DNA of 64,000 bases, taken from assembly GCA_015059335.1 (NCBI GenBank), contig SVAP01000001.1, positions 256,413 through 320,412 on the forward strand, given 5' to 3'. The DNA is from Bacillota bacterium. GTDB taxonomy: Bacteria > Bacillota_I > Bacilli_A > RF39 > UBA660. Shown in pieces: positions 53,668-61,912 of the stretch. The position numbers were made by a program, and so were the translations under genes. The notes beneath the pieces are model-generated. The model worked only from the letters and a program-made list of their open reading frames with translations. It had not been told where the DNA came from and searched no databases. Numbering within the stretch: position 1 is the stretch's first letter; the number at the start of each line of letters is the position of its first letter.

Positions 53668-54354
53668 TTATATATATTTTCTTTTAACTTGTACAACATT
53701 ACCAATAATCATTAATGATTTATACTCTGGTGTGTCTTTTAAATAAGTTCTAGGTTGACAATTTTTATTTATATTAAGAGGCATAACCATTATTCCGTCA
53801 TTAATATTTATTAACTTTCTTATTATTGCGTAATCACTATCTTTTTCTAATACACAGTAGAAACCATCTTTATCCATTATTTGGTTTTCTCTAATAATTA
53901 AACAATCATCCTTATGAAATTCAGGATCCATAGAATTATCATTCATTATCATTCCAAAATATTTTTGATGATTCTTTATCCATTCTGGAGGTATTAACTC
54001 TTCATCAATTTTAAAGTCATAGTTTAGCGAAATAAAAGGTAAACCAGTTTCTGCAATAATCATGTGATATGTATTATCTAAGCTAACTTTTGAAAAAACA
54101 TCAATTTTAACTACATCATCATATAAAGCATCATCATCTTCATCTGTTATTTCTTCAATTAAATCAGACTTTTTAATATTAAAATAATCAGCAATTAAAT
54201 TTATTTTTTCAACACGTGGAAATATTCTACCTGTACACCAATCAGTTAGAGTAGTGTAAGGAATATTTAAACCTTCAGCAAGTTGTCTTCTTGAAACTTT
54301 TCTTTCTTTCATAATAGCTTTAAGGTTATTTATAAATATGTCTCTACTATTCAT
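53668..54354 (-). CDS. CI-like repressor with S24 (LexA-type) domain
   Basis: A 228-aa phage-type repressor. The N-terminal Xre helix-turn-helix (residues ~8-65) includes VSRRQLAEGLNIPYTTLTDW. A linker leads to the S24 peptidase-like domain with Ser141 (MNDNSMDPEFHKDD) and Lys180 (YAIIRKLI), the expected catalytic pair. No clear Ala-Gly cleavage site is visible ahead of the domain, so cleavage upon DNA damage is uncertain. It is divergent from a small Cro-like gene with shared operators between them. It probably keeps the element's replication and excision genes off. Confidence 0.9.
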   Translation of the reverse strand: MNSRDIFINNLKAIMKERKVSRRQLAEGLNIPYTTLTDWCTGRIFPRVEKINLIADYFNIKKSDLIEEITDEDDDALYDDVVKIDVFSKVSLDNTYHMIIAETGLPFISLNYDFKIDEELIPPEWIKNHQKYFGMIMNDNSMDPEFHKDDCLIIRENQIMDKDGFYCVLEKDSDYAIIRKLININDGIMVMPLNINKNCQPRTYLKDTPEYKSLMIIGNVVQVKRKYI

Positions 54355-54387
54355 ATCGTACCTCCTCTAATATAAGTATAACTTAAT

Positions 54388-54426
54388 TTACGAAAAGTTA
54401 CAAGCTAAATTATGAAACTTTCGTAA
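54388..54426. promoter_or_regulatory. Repressor operators in the CI/Cro divergent region
   Basis: Two similar half-palindromic sites in opposite orientation: TTACGAAAAGTTAC (54388-54401) and TGAAACTTTCGTAA (54413-54426; reverse TTACGAAAGTTTCA). A full palindrome of the same motif, TTACGAAAATATCGTAA, lies at 54810-54826 ahead of the excisionase-like gene. Confidence 0.65.
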
Positions 54427-54485
54427 TTTCTATTTACAATTAAAAATTTTTGTAATATTATTAAAATAGGAAGGAGGTTAAAATA

Positions 54486-54764
54486 GTGCAGGCTACGTTA
54501 AGAGCAATTCGTGTGCACTTAAATATGAGTATTGATGATGCAGCAAAGAAAATAGGCATACCAACAAGTAGACTAAGAGCAATAGAACAACATAAGACAA
54601 TGCCTAGAATTTCTTTAGTAAAAAAGATGATGCAAGTATATGATGTAGATATTGATAGCATCTTATTTAGCAATAAGGAAGATATAATTAAATGGCATCA
54701 ATCAAGAGCACGAAGAAAATTTAGATGTAGTAGTAAAGAAGTGAATGAAGTATGTAGTAAATAG
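54486..54764 (+). CDS. Cro-like small Xre helix-turn-helix protein
   Basis: A 92-aa DNA-binding protein starting at GTG, 7 bases after AGGAGG. Residues ~5-60 form an Xre fold (ATLRAIRVHLNMSIDDAAKKIGIPTSRLRAIEQHK), followed by VYDVDIDSILF and a basic tail with two Cys. Position opposite the CI-like repressor and the shared operators suggest the Cro role in the switch, or an activator of the replication genes downstream. Confidence 0.85.
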   Translation: MQATLRAIRVHLNMSIDDAAKKIGIPTSRLRAIEQHKTMPRISLVKKMMQVYDVDIDSILFSNKEDIIKWHQSRARRKFRCSSKEVNEVCSK

Positions 54765-54809
54765 AATTTTATATCATGCAGTATCGATATATTTTTTTAT
54801 AATTTTAAG

Positions 54810-54826
54810 TTACGAAAATATCGTAA
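54810..54826 (+). promoter_or_regulatory. Third operator, palindromic
   Basis: TTACGAAAATATCGTAA, palindromic in its arms (TTACGA / TCGTAA), same motif as the two sites in the CI/Cro region. It precedes the replication gene block. Confidence 0.6.
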
Positions 54827-54832
54827 TTGAAG

Positions 54833-54852
54833 AGTCTGGTAAACTTTAATAA
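54833..54852 (+). repeat. 20-bp inverted repeat, copy B (leader of the excisionase-like gene)
   Basis: AGTCTGGTAAACTTTAATAA, exact inverted copy of 53598-53617, located 22 bases upstream of the 54875 start and 6 bases after the third operator. Confidence 0.9.
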
Positions 54853-54874
54853 GAAAATAAAAGGAGATTTAAAA

Positions 54875-55138
54875 ATGAAAAGCAAAACAATAATTCAAGC
54901 AGATGAGATGCTGGAACTACTAAATAAGCAGTGGGCTACAATACAAGATATAATGAAAATAGGTGCGTTAGGTAGAAATAAAGCAAGAAACATAAAAAAC
55001 GAAATAGAAAGAAATATAATAGATCAAGGGTTAAAACTTCCTAATAATTTAGTTCCGATGGAAAAGGTAATTGAATACTTTAAAATTAATCTGGATTTTT
55101 TAGTAACAATTAATAAATCAAAAAATGGCGAAATATAA
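54875..55138 (+). CDS. Small excisionase-like (DUF3173-like) DNA-binding protein
   Basis: An 87-aa protein with AAAGGAG before the ATG. The sequence KQWATIQDIMKIGALGRNKARNIKNEI fits the helix-turn-helix of small excisionase-like/DUF3173 proteins ('...dlmklG.s...a..ii...k'), followed by NLVPMEKVIEYFKIN. Position just after the CI/Cro switch and ahead of the replication genes is typical. Excision control is an inference. It overlaps the next gene by 14 bases. Confidence 0.65.
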   Translation: MKSKTIIQADEMLELLNKQWATIQDIMKIGALGRNKARNIKNEIERNIIDQGLKLPNNLVPMEKVIEYFKINLDFLVTINKSKNGEI

Positions 55139-55937
55139 TAAAGAAAAATATTATTACTTTATGTTAAAATCTAATTTCTTTGATAGTGATGTAATAAGAT
55201 ATCTACAACAAAAACAAAATGGATATGAAATGATAATCTTATATTTTAAATTAATATTTAAAGCTATAAATAAAGATGGTAAATTAATTAAAAAAATAGG
55301 TAAGAAAAATATACCATATACAATAGAAGAATTATCAATTGAAACAGGACATTCCATAGATTCAATAAAAGAAAGTATTGATTACTTTTTAGATACAGAA
55401 ATGATAGAAAAAAGAGGTAATACATATTACATAGAAGATGCATTAGTATTAACAAATCAAACTACTGTAGGTGCAATGGAAATGAGAGAATATCGAGCTA
55501 AAAATAGTAGGGATAAATGTAATAAAAATTGTAAGCCAAAGGGTAAGGCAAATATAGATATAAACAATAATAAATTAGAACTTATAACTAATAAAAAAGA
55601 ATTAATAAAAATAGATGATAATAAATATCAAGAAATAATAGATTATTTTAATTTTAAAACAAACTCAAAATATGTATTAATAGATGAATATAAAAAATTA
55701 ATTAATAATATCTTAAATAAATATAAAATTGAAGATATAAAAATAGTAATAGATAAAAAAACTTCAGAATGGATTAATAATCCTAAAATGAGTTCATATC
55801 TTAGACCAGAAACATTATTGGGTTCTAAATTTGAAAGATATTTATATCAAAAAAACGAACCTAAAACAATAAAAGATATAACATTAGCAGATATTAAAAA
55901 AGCAAAAGAAATAAGGGATAATAAGAAAAATGGATAA
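55125..55937 (+). CDS. Phage replisome organiser / replication initiator
   Basis: A 270-aa protein. The N-terminal winged-helix Rep_Org domain reads KYYYFMLKSNFFDSDVIRYL, NGYEMIILYFKLIFKAINKDG, TIEELSIETGHSIDSIKESI. A basic Cys-containing linker (RDKCNKNCKPKGKA) follows, then the 'conserved phage C-terminal domain' (IIDYFNFKTNSKYVLID ... MSSYLRPETLLGSKFERYL). Such proteins bind a phage origin within their own gene and recruit helicase with the loader encoded next door. The middle of the gene (about 55540-55640) is very A-rich and may hold the origin, but I see no clean iterons. Confidence 0.88.
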   Translation: MAKYNKEKYYYFMLKSNFFDSDVIRYLQQKQNGYEMIILYFKLIFKAINKDGKLIKKIGKKNIPYTIEELSIETGHSIDSIKESIDYFLDTEMIEKRGNTYYIEDALVLTNQTTVGAMEMREYRAKNSRDKCNKNCKPKGKANIDINNNKLELITNKKELIKIDDNKYQEIIDYFNFKTNSKYVLIDEYKKLINNILNKYKIEDIKIVIDKKTSEWINNPKMSSYLRPETLLGSKFERYLYQKNEPKTIKDITLADIKKAKEIRDNKKNG

Positions 55938-56361
55938 ATTAGATTTTGCAGAAGGAATGAAAATACTTTATTCTTGTTATCATAAAGATTTAAATAATGA
56001 TGATTTTATTATATGGTATGAAATGTTAAAAGATATCAAACCAGATGTATTTAAAAAGACAATAATAGAAATATGTAAAGAAAAATCATTTATGCCCACA
56101 GTACACGATATATTAGATAAATCAAAAAATGTTAGTAATAGTTATTATTTATCTATAATTGATAAAATGTATGATGATGGTTATTTTAAAAAGGGATATC
56201 AAGAATTAACAGATGAACATGCAAATAGAAATTATGATAAAGCAATAAGATGGATAGAAAAGGGAATAATACCGCAATTCTTACTAGATGACATGAATGA
56301 ATATATAAAATCTAAAACTCAAATTAACAATAAAGAAACTTTAAGGATAGAAGCATGTTAA
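55930..56361 (+). CDS. Phage helicase-loader-like protein (G39P type)
   Basis: A 143-aa protein. Its N-terminal half (DDFIIWYEMLKDIKPDVFKKTIIEICKEKSFMPTVHDILD) has the layout of the G39P/helicase-loader domain: a W-x-E-x-L helix, then a K-F-x-P-(T/S)-x-x-(E/D)-I segment. The C-terminal half (NRNYDKAIRWIEKGIIPQFLLDDM) is family-like too. It overlaps the initiator by 8 bases and the HNH gene by 7, so all are translated together. Role: brings the host DnaC/DnaB helicase to the element's origin (inferred). Confidence 0.7.
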   Translation: MDKLDFAEGMKILYSCYHKDLNNDDFIIWYEMLKDIKPDVFKKTIIEICKEKSFMPTVHDILDKSKNVSNSYYLSIIDKMYDDGYFKKGYQELTDEHANRNYDKAIRWIEKGIIPQFLLDDMNEYIKSKTQINNKETLRIEAC

Positions 56362-56714
56362 GAACTTGTAACGTATGTGGTGGAATCCATCAAGAAGATA
56401 AAATGTGTAAAAGAAAATATCCAAGTAAAAAGAATAGTAAAGCCAATTCATTTAGAAATACTAATGATTGGATAACAAAAAGAGAACAAATAAAAAGAAG
56501 AGATAAGTATCTCTGCCAAGTATGTTTAATGAATAATATATATACATATAACAATTTACAAGTTCATCATATAATCCCGATAAATATTGATTATTCAAAA
56601 AGATTAGATAGCGATAATTTAATAACATTATGCACATATCATCACCATCATGCTGAAAAAGGATTAATAACTAAAGAACAATTATTAAAAATAGTAGATC
56701 CCCCCGGGGAGTAA
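56355..56714 (+). CDS. Phage HNH endonuclease
   Basis: A 119-aa nuclease of the type encoded next to terminase in tailed phages. Zinc-binding pairs CNVCGG and CQVCLMN flank the basic linker, and the HNH core is VHHIIPINID ... NLITLCTYHHHHAE. The last codons (DPPGE) come from the only GC-rich run in the region, CCCCCCGGGG (56701-56710), which is common at this spot in phage HNH genes and has been linked to cos sites; that link is inference here. No small or large terminase follows. Confidence 0.9.
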   Translation: MLRTCNVCGGIHQEDKMCKRKYPSKKNSKANSFRNTNDWITKREQIKRRDKYLCQVCLMNNIYTYNNLQVHHIIPINIDYSKRLDSDNLITLCTYHHHHAEKGLITKEQLLKIVDPPGE

Positions 56715-56807
56715 TTAATCAAAAATAATATTTTTTTCTACACCCACAGTCCACCTAAATTCACACAATTATAAGTTTTCCGTGAATTTTTTGGAAAATA
56801 TAGCAAA

Positions 56808-56848
56808 CAAAAGAGTATTAGAACAAACAACTAATACTCAATTTTTTT
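56808..56848. terminator. Bidirectional terminator
   Basis: GAGTATTAG (56813-56821) pairs with CTAATACTC (56831-56839). A T-run follows on the plus strand and TTTTGTTTG on the minus strand, where it ends the 56831 gene. Confidence 0.75.
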
Positions 56849-57154
56849 AAATTCCAAAGGATTTTCATTAACAATTAATAAAGCATATTTAACTCTTAAT
56901 AACTTATAAACTTCAGCTTTTACTTTTTCTTGATCCTCACCAAACATATTAATTAAATCCTTAGCAGAATTATAATGTTGTAAAAAAGAACCTTCATACA
57001 TGGCATTTCTATAATATGAATTAGCAATATAATAAGCAACAACTTCAGGCATTACATAACTTTCGATATACTCATCATAATTATCAAGGAAAGGTTTTAA
57101 TATTGCATTAAATTCTTCATCACTAATATCACCATTAGTAGTCTTTCTAATCAT
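56831..57154 (-). CDS. Hypothetical acidic protein, 107 aa
   Basis: Not recognised. A soluble, acidic, mainly helical protein (SDEEFNAILKPFLDNYDEYIESYVMPEVVAYYIANSYY is the best predicted helical region, given here in outline for residues ~12-48 of the product). The start at 57154 follows GGAGGTGTCT; an in-frame ATG 12 bases upstream lies ahead of that site. It is the only minus-strand gene between the phage-like block and the restriction block, so it may be an accessory gene, a regulator or an anti-restriction protein; nothing in the sequence decides this. Confidence 0.65.
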   Translation of the reverse strand: MIRKTTNGDISDEEFNAILKPFLDNYDEYIESYVMPEVVAYYIANSYYRNAMYEGSFLQHYNSAKDLINMFGEDQEKVKAEVYKLLRVKYALLIVNENPLEFKKIEY

Positions 57155-57306
57155 AGACACCTCCAATTTGTTGTATTAATCACTTAAATATTAAAAAAAT
57201 ACAAGTTTTATTTAACAAATTTTAAATTTTGTAGGCTTAATTAGGGGCAAAAAGTCAATTTTTGCCGAATTTATGTTATAATTATTTGTAGGTAGGTGGA
57301 AGTGTA

Positions 57307-58992
57307 ATGGAATATAAAACTATATCAATAAGAGAAGTTATAACAAAGATTAATAATAAGGAAATGTATTTGCCTGAAATCCAAAGAGGTTTTGTTTGGA
57401 AGGAAAAACAAGTTGAAAAACTTTTTGAATCAATTTTTGTAGGTTATCCTATTGGGACATTATTGTTTTGGAAGACTACAAAGAAGGATATAAATGATAA
57501 TGAACTCGTTTTATATGATTTTATTAAAGACTTTCACGAACGAGATAATAAAGATAATAAAAAAGCTTCTGAAATAGCTTCTAATTATGATAGTTATTAT
57601 ATTGTACTTGATGGACAACAAAGGTTATCTTCACTTTATATAGGATTGCAAGGGTCATTAGCTTATAAATTACCATATTTATGGTGGAGTTCAGATTCTG
57701 CTTTTCCTCAAAAAAAATTATTTTTTAACTTGGATGCACTAGGATTAGTTGATGATGAAGAAGATAATAAGATTCCATTATTTAAATTTTTTGATGTAAC
57801 GAAAGTACCGGAAGATAACTTATGGTTTGAAGTTTCAAAAGTTTTACAATTTGAAAAATTGTCGGAGATAATCAATTATTCAAATACTAATAAACTAACA
57901 GATAATCAAATAAATAATTTAACAAAATTCTGGGAAATGATTAATTTGGAGAATCCGCCAATTATTCATTATTTAACAATACAAGATACAGATTATGATG
58001 ATGTACTAAATATATTCGTAAGATTAAATTCAAGTGGAACACCATTATCTAAACCAGACTTGTTGTTTTCAACTATGTTATTAGACTGGAATGGTGGAAG
58101 AGAAGTAATTGAAAAGTTAATAAAGAAAATCAATAACAAAGGAGACAAATTTAATTTTTCCAAAGATTTCATAATGAGAACTTGTTTAGTGTTATCAGGT
58201 GCACCAGTGAATATGAAAGTAGAATCATTTAAAAAAGAAAAAATTGAATTTATTAGAGATAATTTTCAACAGATATCAGAATCAATCGAAAAGGCAGTTG
58301 ATTCTTTAGTAGAGCTAGGATATTCAAATGATAATATACTATCGTACAATGCCATTATTCCCTACATATACTATATTTATAAAGGCGGTTCTAATAAGAA
58401 AGATAGTGTTGATGGGTTAAGAATATACCTGGCAATATCGTTTTTGAAAAACATTTATGGTGTTGCATCTAATTCAGCATTAACCAATACAAGAGCTGCA
58501 ATTGATAAATTTAACTGTGCTAAGAAAACATTTAATACAAGTATTTTTGATGGTGTACATTTAGTAGGAGATAGAGAATTTAAAATAACAAAAGAGGACG
58601 TTACATCTTATATGGATCGTGAAAAAGGGCTTTATACATTTTATTTATTAACTTTATTGTATCCTGATTTAAAGTTAGGACAAATTAAATTCCATCAAGA
58701 TCATGTTCACCCTTATGTTAGTTTTGACGAATTAGACTCTACTAAATTAAGTGAAACACAAATTTCTAAATGGAAAGAAATGAGAAACACATTACCTAAT
58801 CTTCAATTGTTAGAGGGTAGTGAAAACGAATCAAAAAATCGTGTTCCATTAGCTGATTGGATAAAAGCAGGTAATAAAGTCTTATATAGTGACAAAAAAG
58901 AATCAACAGATTTGTATAATTTTGAAAAGTATTATGAAAAAAGAAAACAAAATATGATTTCAAAATTATTAGAAATCTTTAACTTAAAATAA
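57307..58992 (+). CDS. Fused DUF262-DUF1524 (GmrSD-type) nuclease
   Basis: A 561-aa protein. The N-terminal DUF262 (ParB/Srx-like NTPase, GmrS-type) has LPEIQRGFVWKEKQVEKLFESIFVGYPIG with DGQQRLSSLY (~101) and FVRLNSSGTPLSKPDLLFS (~238). The C-terminal DUF1524/His-Me nuclease part has FHQDHVHPYVSF (~465) and LPNLQLLEGSENESKN (~495), the H-x-x-x-P and N-x-x-L...N pattern of GmrD. GmrSD is a type IV restriction enzyme against modified phage DNA; related single-chain proteins occur in many defence islands. A TATAAT at 57276-57281 and an 8-bp hairpin (GGCAAAAA / TTTTTGCC) lie upstream. The gene is 14 bases from hsdM, so it is part of the type I operon. Confidence 0.9.
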   Translation: MEYKTISIREVITKINNKEMYLPEIQRGFVWKEKQVEKLFESIFVGYPIGTLLFWKTTKKDINDNELVLYDFIKDFHERDNKDNKKASEIASNYDSYYIVLDGQQRLSSLYIGLQGSLAYKLPYLWWSSDSAFPQKKLFFNLDALGLVDDEEDNKIPLFKFFDVTKVPEDNLWFEVSKVLQFEKLSEIINYSNTNKLTDNQINNLTKFWEMINLENPPIIHYLTIQDTDYDDVLNIFVRLNSSGTPLSKPDLLFSTMLLDWNGGREVIEKLIKKINNKGDKFNFSKDFIMRTCLVLSGAPVNMKVESFKKEKIEFIRDNFQQISESIEKAVDSLVELGYSNDNILSYNAIIPYIYYIYKGGSNKKDSVDGLRIYLAISFLKNIYGVASNSALTNTRAAIDKFNCAKKTFNTSIFDGVHLVGDREFKITKEDVTSYMDREKGLYTFYLLTLLYPDLKLGQIKFHQDHVHPYVSFDELDSTKLSETQISKWKEMRNTLPNLQLLEGSENESKNRVPLADWIKAGNKVLYSDKKESTDLYNFEKYYEKRKQNMISKLLEIFNLK

Positions 58993-59006
58993 AACGGAGG
59001 GACTAT

Positions 59007-60725
59007 ATGACAGATATAGAATTAAAAAAATTAAAGGATGATTTATGGCATTCTGCTGATATGCTACGTGCAAGTGCACATTTAGCAGCGAATAAATATG
59101 GACAACCAATACTTGGGTTAATATTTTTAAGATACGCTGATATCTTATATAAACAACATAAAGATGAAATAGAAAAAGAGTATAATTCTTTAAAAGGATC
59201 AAGAATGGAAAGATCCATTAAAGATATTGCAATAGAAAAATGTGGGTTCTATTTACCAGAAGTTGCTTATTATGATTTTTTAAATAATGCACCAGATGAT
59301 GCAAATAAAGCAAAATTAGTAAAAAATGCTATGAAAGCCATAGAAGAAAATAATAATAAAATGGAAGGTGTTTTACCCAAAGAAGTTTATGGTCAACTCG
59401 TACCTGAAGAAGAACCTGAATTATTATCAAATATAATTAGAATATTTATGGATATACCTGAAAATATTAGTGTAGATTTGTTTGGTGAAATATATGAATT
59501 CTTCTTGGGTAAATTTGCACTAGCTGAAGGTAAAGATGGTGGAACATTCTATACTCCTGCTTCAGTAGTTCAATATATGGTTGAGGTCTTAAATCCCGAA
59601 GCCGGTGATAAGAAATTCTTAGATCCTGCTTGTGGTTCTGGTGGTATGTTTGTGCAAGCAGCTAGATACATGCATAGACATAATGCAAAAGAAAATGAAA
59701 TGATGAAGTTTAGATGTTATGGTGTGGAAAAAGAACCAGATACTGTTAAATTAGCTAAAATGAATTTACTTTTAAATAATGTTAGAGGGGATATTACAGA
59801 AGCTAACTCATTTTATTCCGATCCGTATAACGCATATGGAAACTTCGATTATGTAATGGCTAATCCTCCTTTTAATGTTGATGAAGTCGTTTATGAAAAA
59901 GTTAAAGATGATAAACGCTTTAATACGTATGGTATACCAAAGAATAAAACAAATAGCGGTAAGAAAAAATCAGATAAAAAAGAAACGGTCCCTAATGCTA
60001 ATTACTTATGGATATCATATTTTGCAACGGCTTTAAATGAAACTGGGAAAGCAGCATTAGTTATGGCAAATTCAGCGTCTGATGCTAACAAAAGTGAATT
60101 AGAAATTAGAAAAAAAATGATTGATGAAGGAATTGTATCACAAATGGTTACTTTACCTTCTAATATGTTTACTTCGGTTACCTTACCTGCAACATTATGG
60201 TTCTTTGATAAAAATAAACCCAATACCAATAAAAAGAATGAGGTTTTGTTTATAGATGCAAGAAATGTTTTTACGCAAATAGATAGAGCTCATAGAAAAT
60301 TCAGCGAAGAACAAATAAAAAATTTATCTATTATAACAAAAATATACAATGGTGACGTAGATTCATATAATAAATTAATAGACGAATATAATGATAATTA
60401 TAATAAGTCTAAAGATAATAAGAAAGATTATTGGAAAAGTCAAATAGAATGGTTGTCAGAAAGATTTCCTGATGGAAAATATCAAGACGTTATAGGTTTA
60501 TGTAAGGTTGTTAGAATTGATGAAGAAGAAGGAATATCTGAACAAGATTATTCATTAAATCCTGGAAGATATGTGGGAGTAGTTATAGAAGACGATGGAT
60601 TAACAGATGAAGAATTCAAATCTGATTTAAAAGATATAAAAAAGGCTTATAAAAAGTTATCCGATGAATCAAATCAAGCATCTGATGAATTGGATAAAAT
60701 ATTTAATGAATTAATAGGTGAATAA
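59007..60725 (+). CDS. hsdM: Type I restriction-modification methyltransferase HsdM
   Basis: A 572-aa N6-adenine methyltransferase. The N-terminal HsdM_N helical domain (DDLWHSADMLRASAHLAANKYGQPILGLIFLRYADI) is followed by the catalytic Rossmann domain with motif I DPACGSGGMFVQA (~206) and motif IV NPPFNVD (~285). A long C-terminal helical region (to 572) binds HsdS. It methylates host DNA for protection together with HsdS. GGAGGG precedes the ATG. It is followed 1 base later by hsdS. Confidence 0.96.
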   Translation: MTDIELKKLKDDLWHSADMLRASAHLAANKYGQPILGLIFLRYADILYKQHKDEIEKEYNSLKGSRMERSIKDIAIEKCGFYLPEVAYYDFLNNAPDDANKAKLVKNAMKAIEENNNKMEGVLPKEVYGQLVPEEEPELLSNIIRIFMDIPENISVDLFGEIYEFFLGKFALAEGKDGGTFYTPASVVQYMVEVLNPEAGDKKFLDPACGSGGMFVQAARYMHRHNAKENEMMKFRCYGVEKEPDTVKLAKMNLLLNNVRGDITEANSFYSDPYNAYGNFDYVMANPPFNVDEVVYEKVKDDKRFNTYGIPKNKTNSGKKKSDKKETVPNANYLWISYFATALNETGKAALVMANSASDANKSELEIRKKMIDEGIVSQMVTLPSNMFTSVTLPATLWFFDKNKPNTNKKNEVLFIDARNVFTQIDRAHRKFSEEQIKNLSIITKIYNGDVDSYNKLIDEYNDNYNKSKDNKKDYWKSQIEWLSERFPDGKYQDVIGLCKVVRIDEEEGISEQDYSLNPGRYVGVVIEDDGLTDEEFKSDLKDIKKAYKKLSDESNQASDELDKIFNELIGE

Positions 60726-60726
60726 C

Positions 60727-61902
60727 ATGAAACTTAGAGATGTGTATGAATCAGCAAATACAGGATTAGATGCAATTAAAAGAGCCCCAATAGTTGATTA
60801 TGAGTCAGATATTAAATGTATTCGAATACAAGATATATCTCAAAATAAAAAATTCCATGAATGGGGAAATACAGAAGTAAACGAAAGTGATTATAATAAG
60901 TTTAAGTTAAAGAAAAATGATATTCTTGTTGCTAGAACAGGTGCTACAGTTGGTGTATCTTATATTGTTAAGGAAGATTGCAATGCTGTTTATAATAATG
61001 GGACTATCAGATTACGTCTTAAAGATAATGTTAATTGTGGGTTTATATATCAATTATTTCAAACAAGGGAATTTAGACAATATATAGATAATGTATCATG
61101 TGTATCAACACAACCAAATTTGAAAGTTGAAAATTTATTAAGATTTGATATACCTGATTATTCAAAACCTCAACAAGAAAAAATAGCTAAAATTTTAATG
61201 AAATATGATGAATTAATTTTGAAAAATGAAGAAAAAATAATGACTTTAGAAAAAATAATTAAAAAAACTTATATTAAATGGTTTATAAAAAACAATATTC
61301 CTAATTATGAAATTAAGAATAAAAAAAAGGTAAAACCATATGGATGGGTGCTTGGCAATGATAATGAGATGATGATTCCGTCGAAGTGGAAAATTGGAAA
61401 ACTTGAAGAAATAGGCAAATTTGTCAGAGGAAAGAATATTACTGCAGCTGAGATGGTTGAGGGGGATATTCCGGTTATTTCTGCGGGAATTAATCCTTCA
61501 GGATATCATAATGAATCAAATGTAAAAGAATTTAGTATTACTATGTCTGCTTCTGGTGCAAATGCCGGATACTTGAAATATAATTTGTGTGATATTTGGG
61601 CTGCAGATTGTTCGTATTATGCAAATAATAAGAATATATGGTTTGTTTATTCATCATTGGATTTTATATCTAAAGCGATTGACAATTTGCAAGTTGGTGC
61701 CGCACAACCACATGTATATCCTAAAAACATAAACAAATTAAATATAATTATTCCTGAAGAAGATTTGATTATAAAATATAACAATTTTGTAAACCCAATT
61801 TTTATGGAAATAAAAAATTTACTTGAACAAAATAAGAATTTATTGTGTCAGAAAAAGATGATGCTACCTAGATTGATGTCAGGAAAATTAGAAGTAGATT
61901 AG
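60727..61902 (+). CDS. hsdS: Type I restriction-modification specificity subunit HsdS
   Basis: A 391-aa protein with two target-recognition domains. TRD1 spans residues ~1-160 (IRIQDISQNKKFHEWGNT, DILVARTGATVGVSYIV) and ends with the first spacer helix QQEKIAKILMKYDELILKNEE. TRD2 spans ~205-365 (IPSKWKIGKLEEIGKFVRG, ITMSASGANAGYLKY) and ends with LLEQNKNLLCQKKMMLPRLMSGKLEV, a canonical HsdS C-terminus. Two different TRDs imply a split, asymmetric target. The start is ATG 60727 with AGGTGA upstream; a GTG 9 bases earlier is inside that site. No inverted second hsdS copy is seen in the window. Confidence 0.94.
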   Translation: MKLRDVYESANTGLDAIKRAPIVDYESDIKCIRIQDISQNKKFHEWGNTEVNESDYNKFKLKKNDILVARTGATVGVSYIVKEDCNAVYNNGTIRLRLKDNVNCGFIYQLFQTREFRQYIDNVSCVSTQPNLKVENLLRFDIPDYSKPQQEKIAKILMKYDELILKNEEKIMTLEKIIKKTYIKWFIKNNIPNYEIKNKKKVKPYGWVLGNDNEMMIPSKWKIGKLEEIGKFVRGKNITAAEMVEGDIPVISAGINPSGYHNESNVKEFSITMSASGANAGYLKYNLCDIWAADCSYYANNKNIWFVYSSLDFISKAIDNLQVGAAQPHVYPKNINKLNIIIPEEDLIIKYNNFVNPIFMEIKNLLEQNKNLLCQKKMMLPRLMSGKLEVD

Positions 61903-61912
61903 AGGTGAAAAA

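Noticed and set aside
56701-56710. CCCCCCGGGG as a proven cos site
   Set aside because: It is suggestive by position in a phage HNH gene, but no terminase is present and cos sites cannot be shown from this sequence; kept only as a remark.
49501-57274. CTTAATTGGGGC (49501) and CTTAATTAGGGGC (57235) as left and right attachment cores
   Set aside because: The match is broken by an inserted base and diverges after 12 bases; both are parts of hairpins, so chance or similar terminators are more likely.
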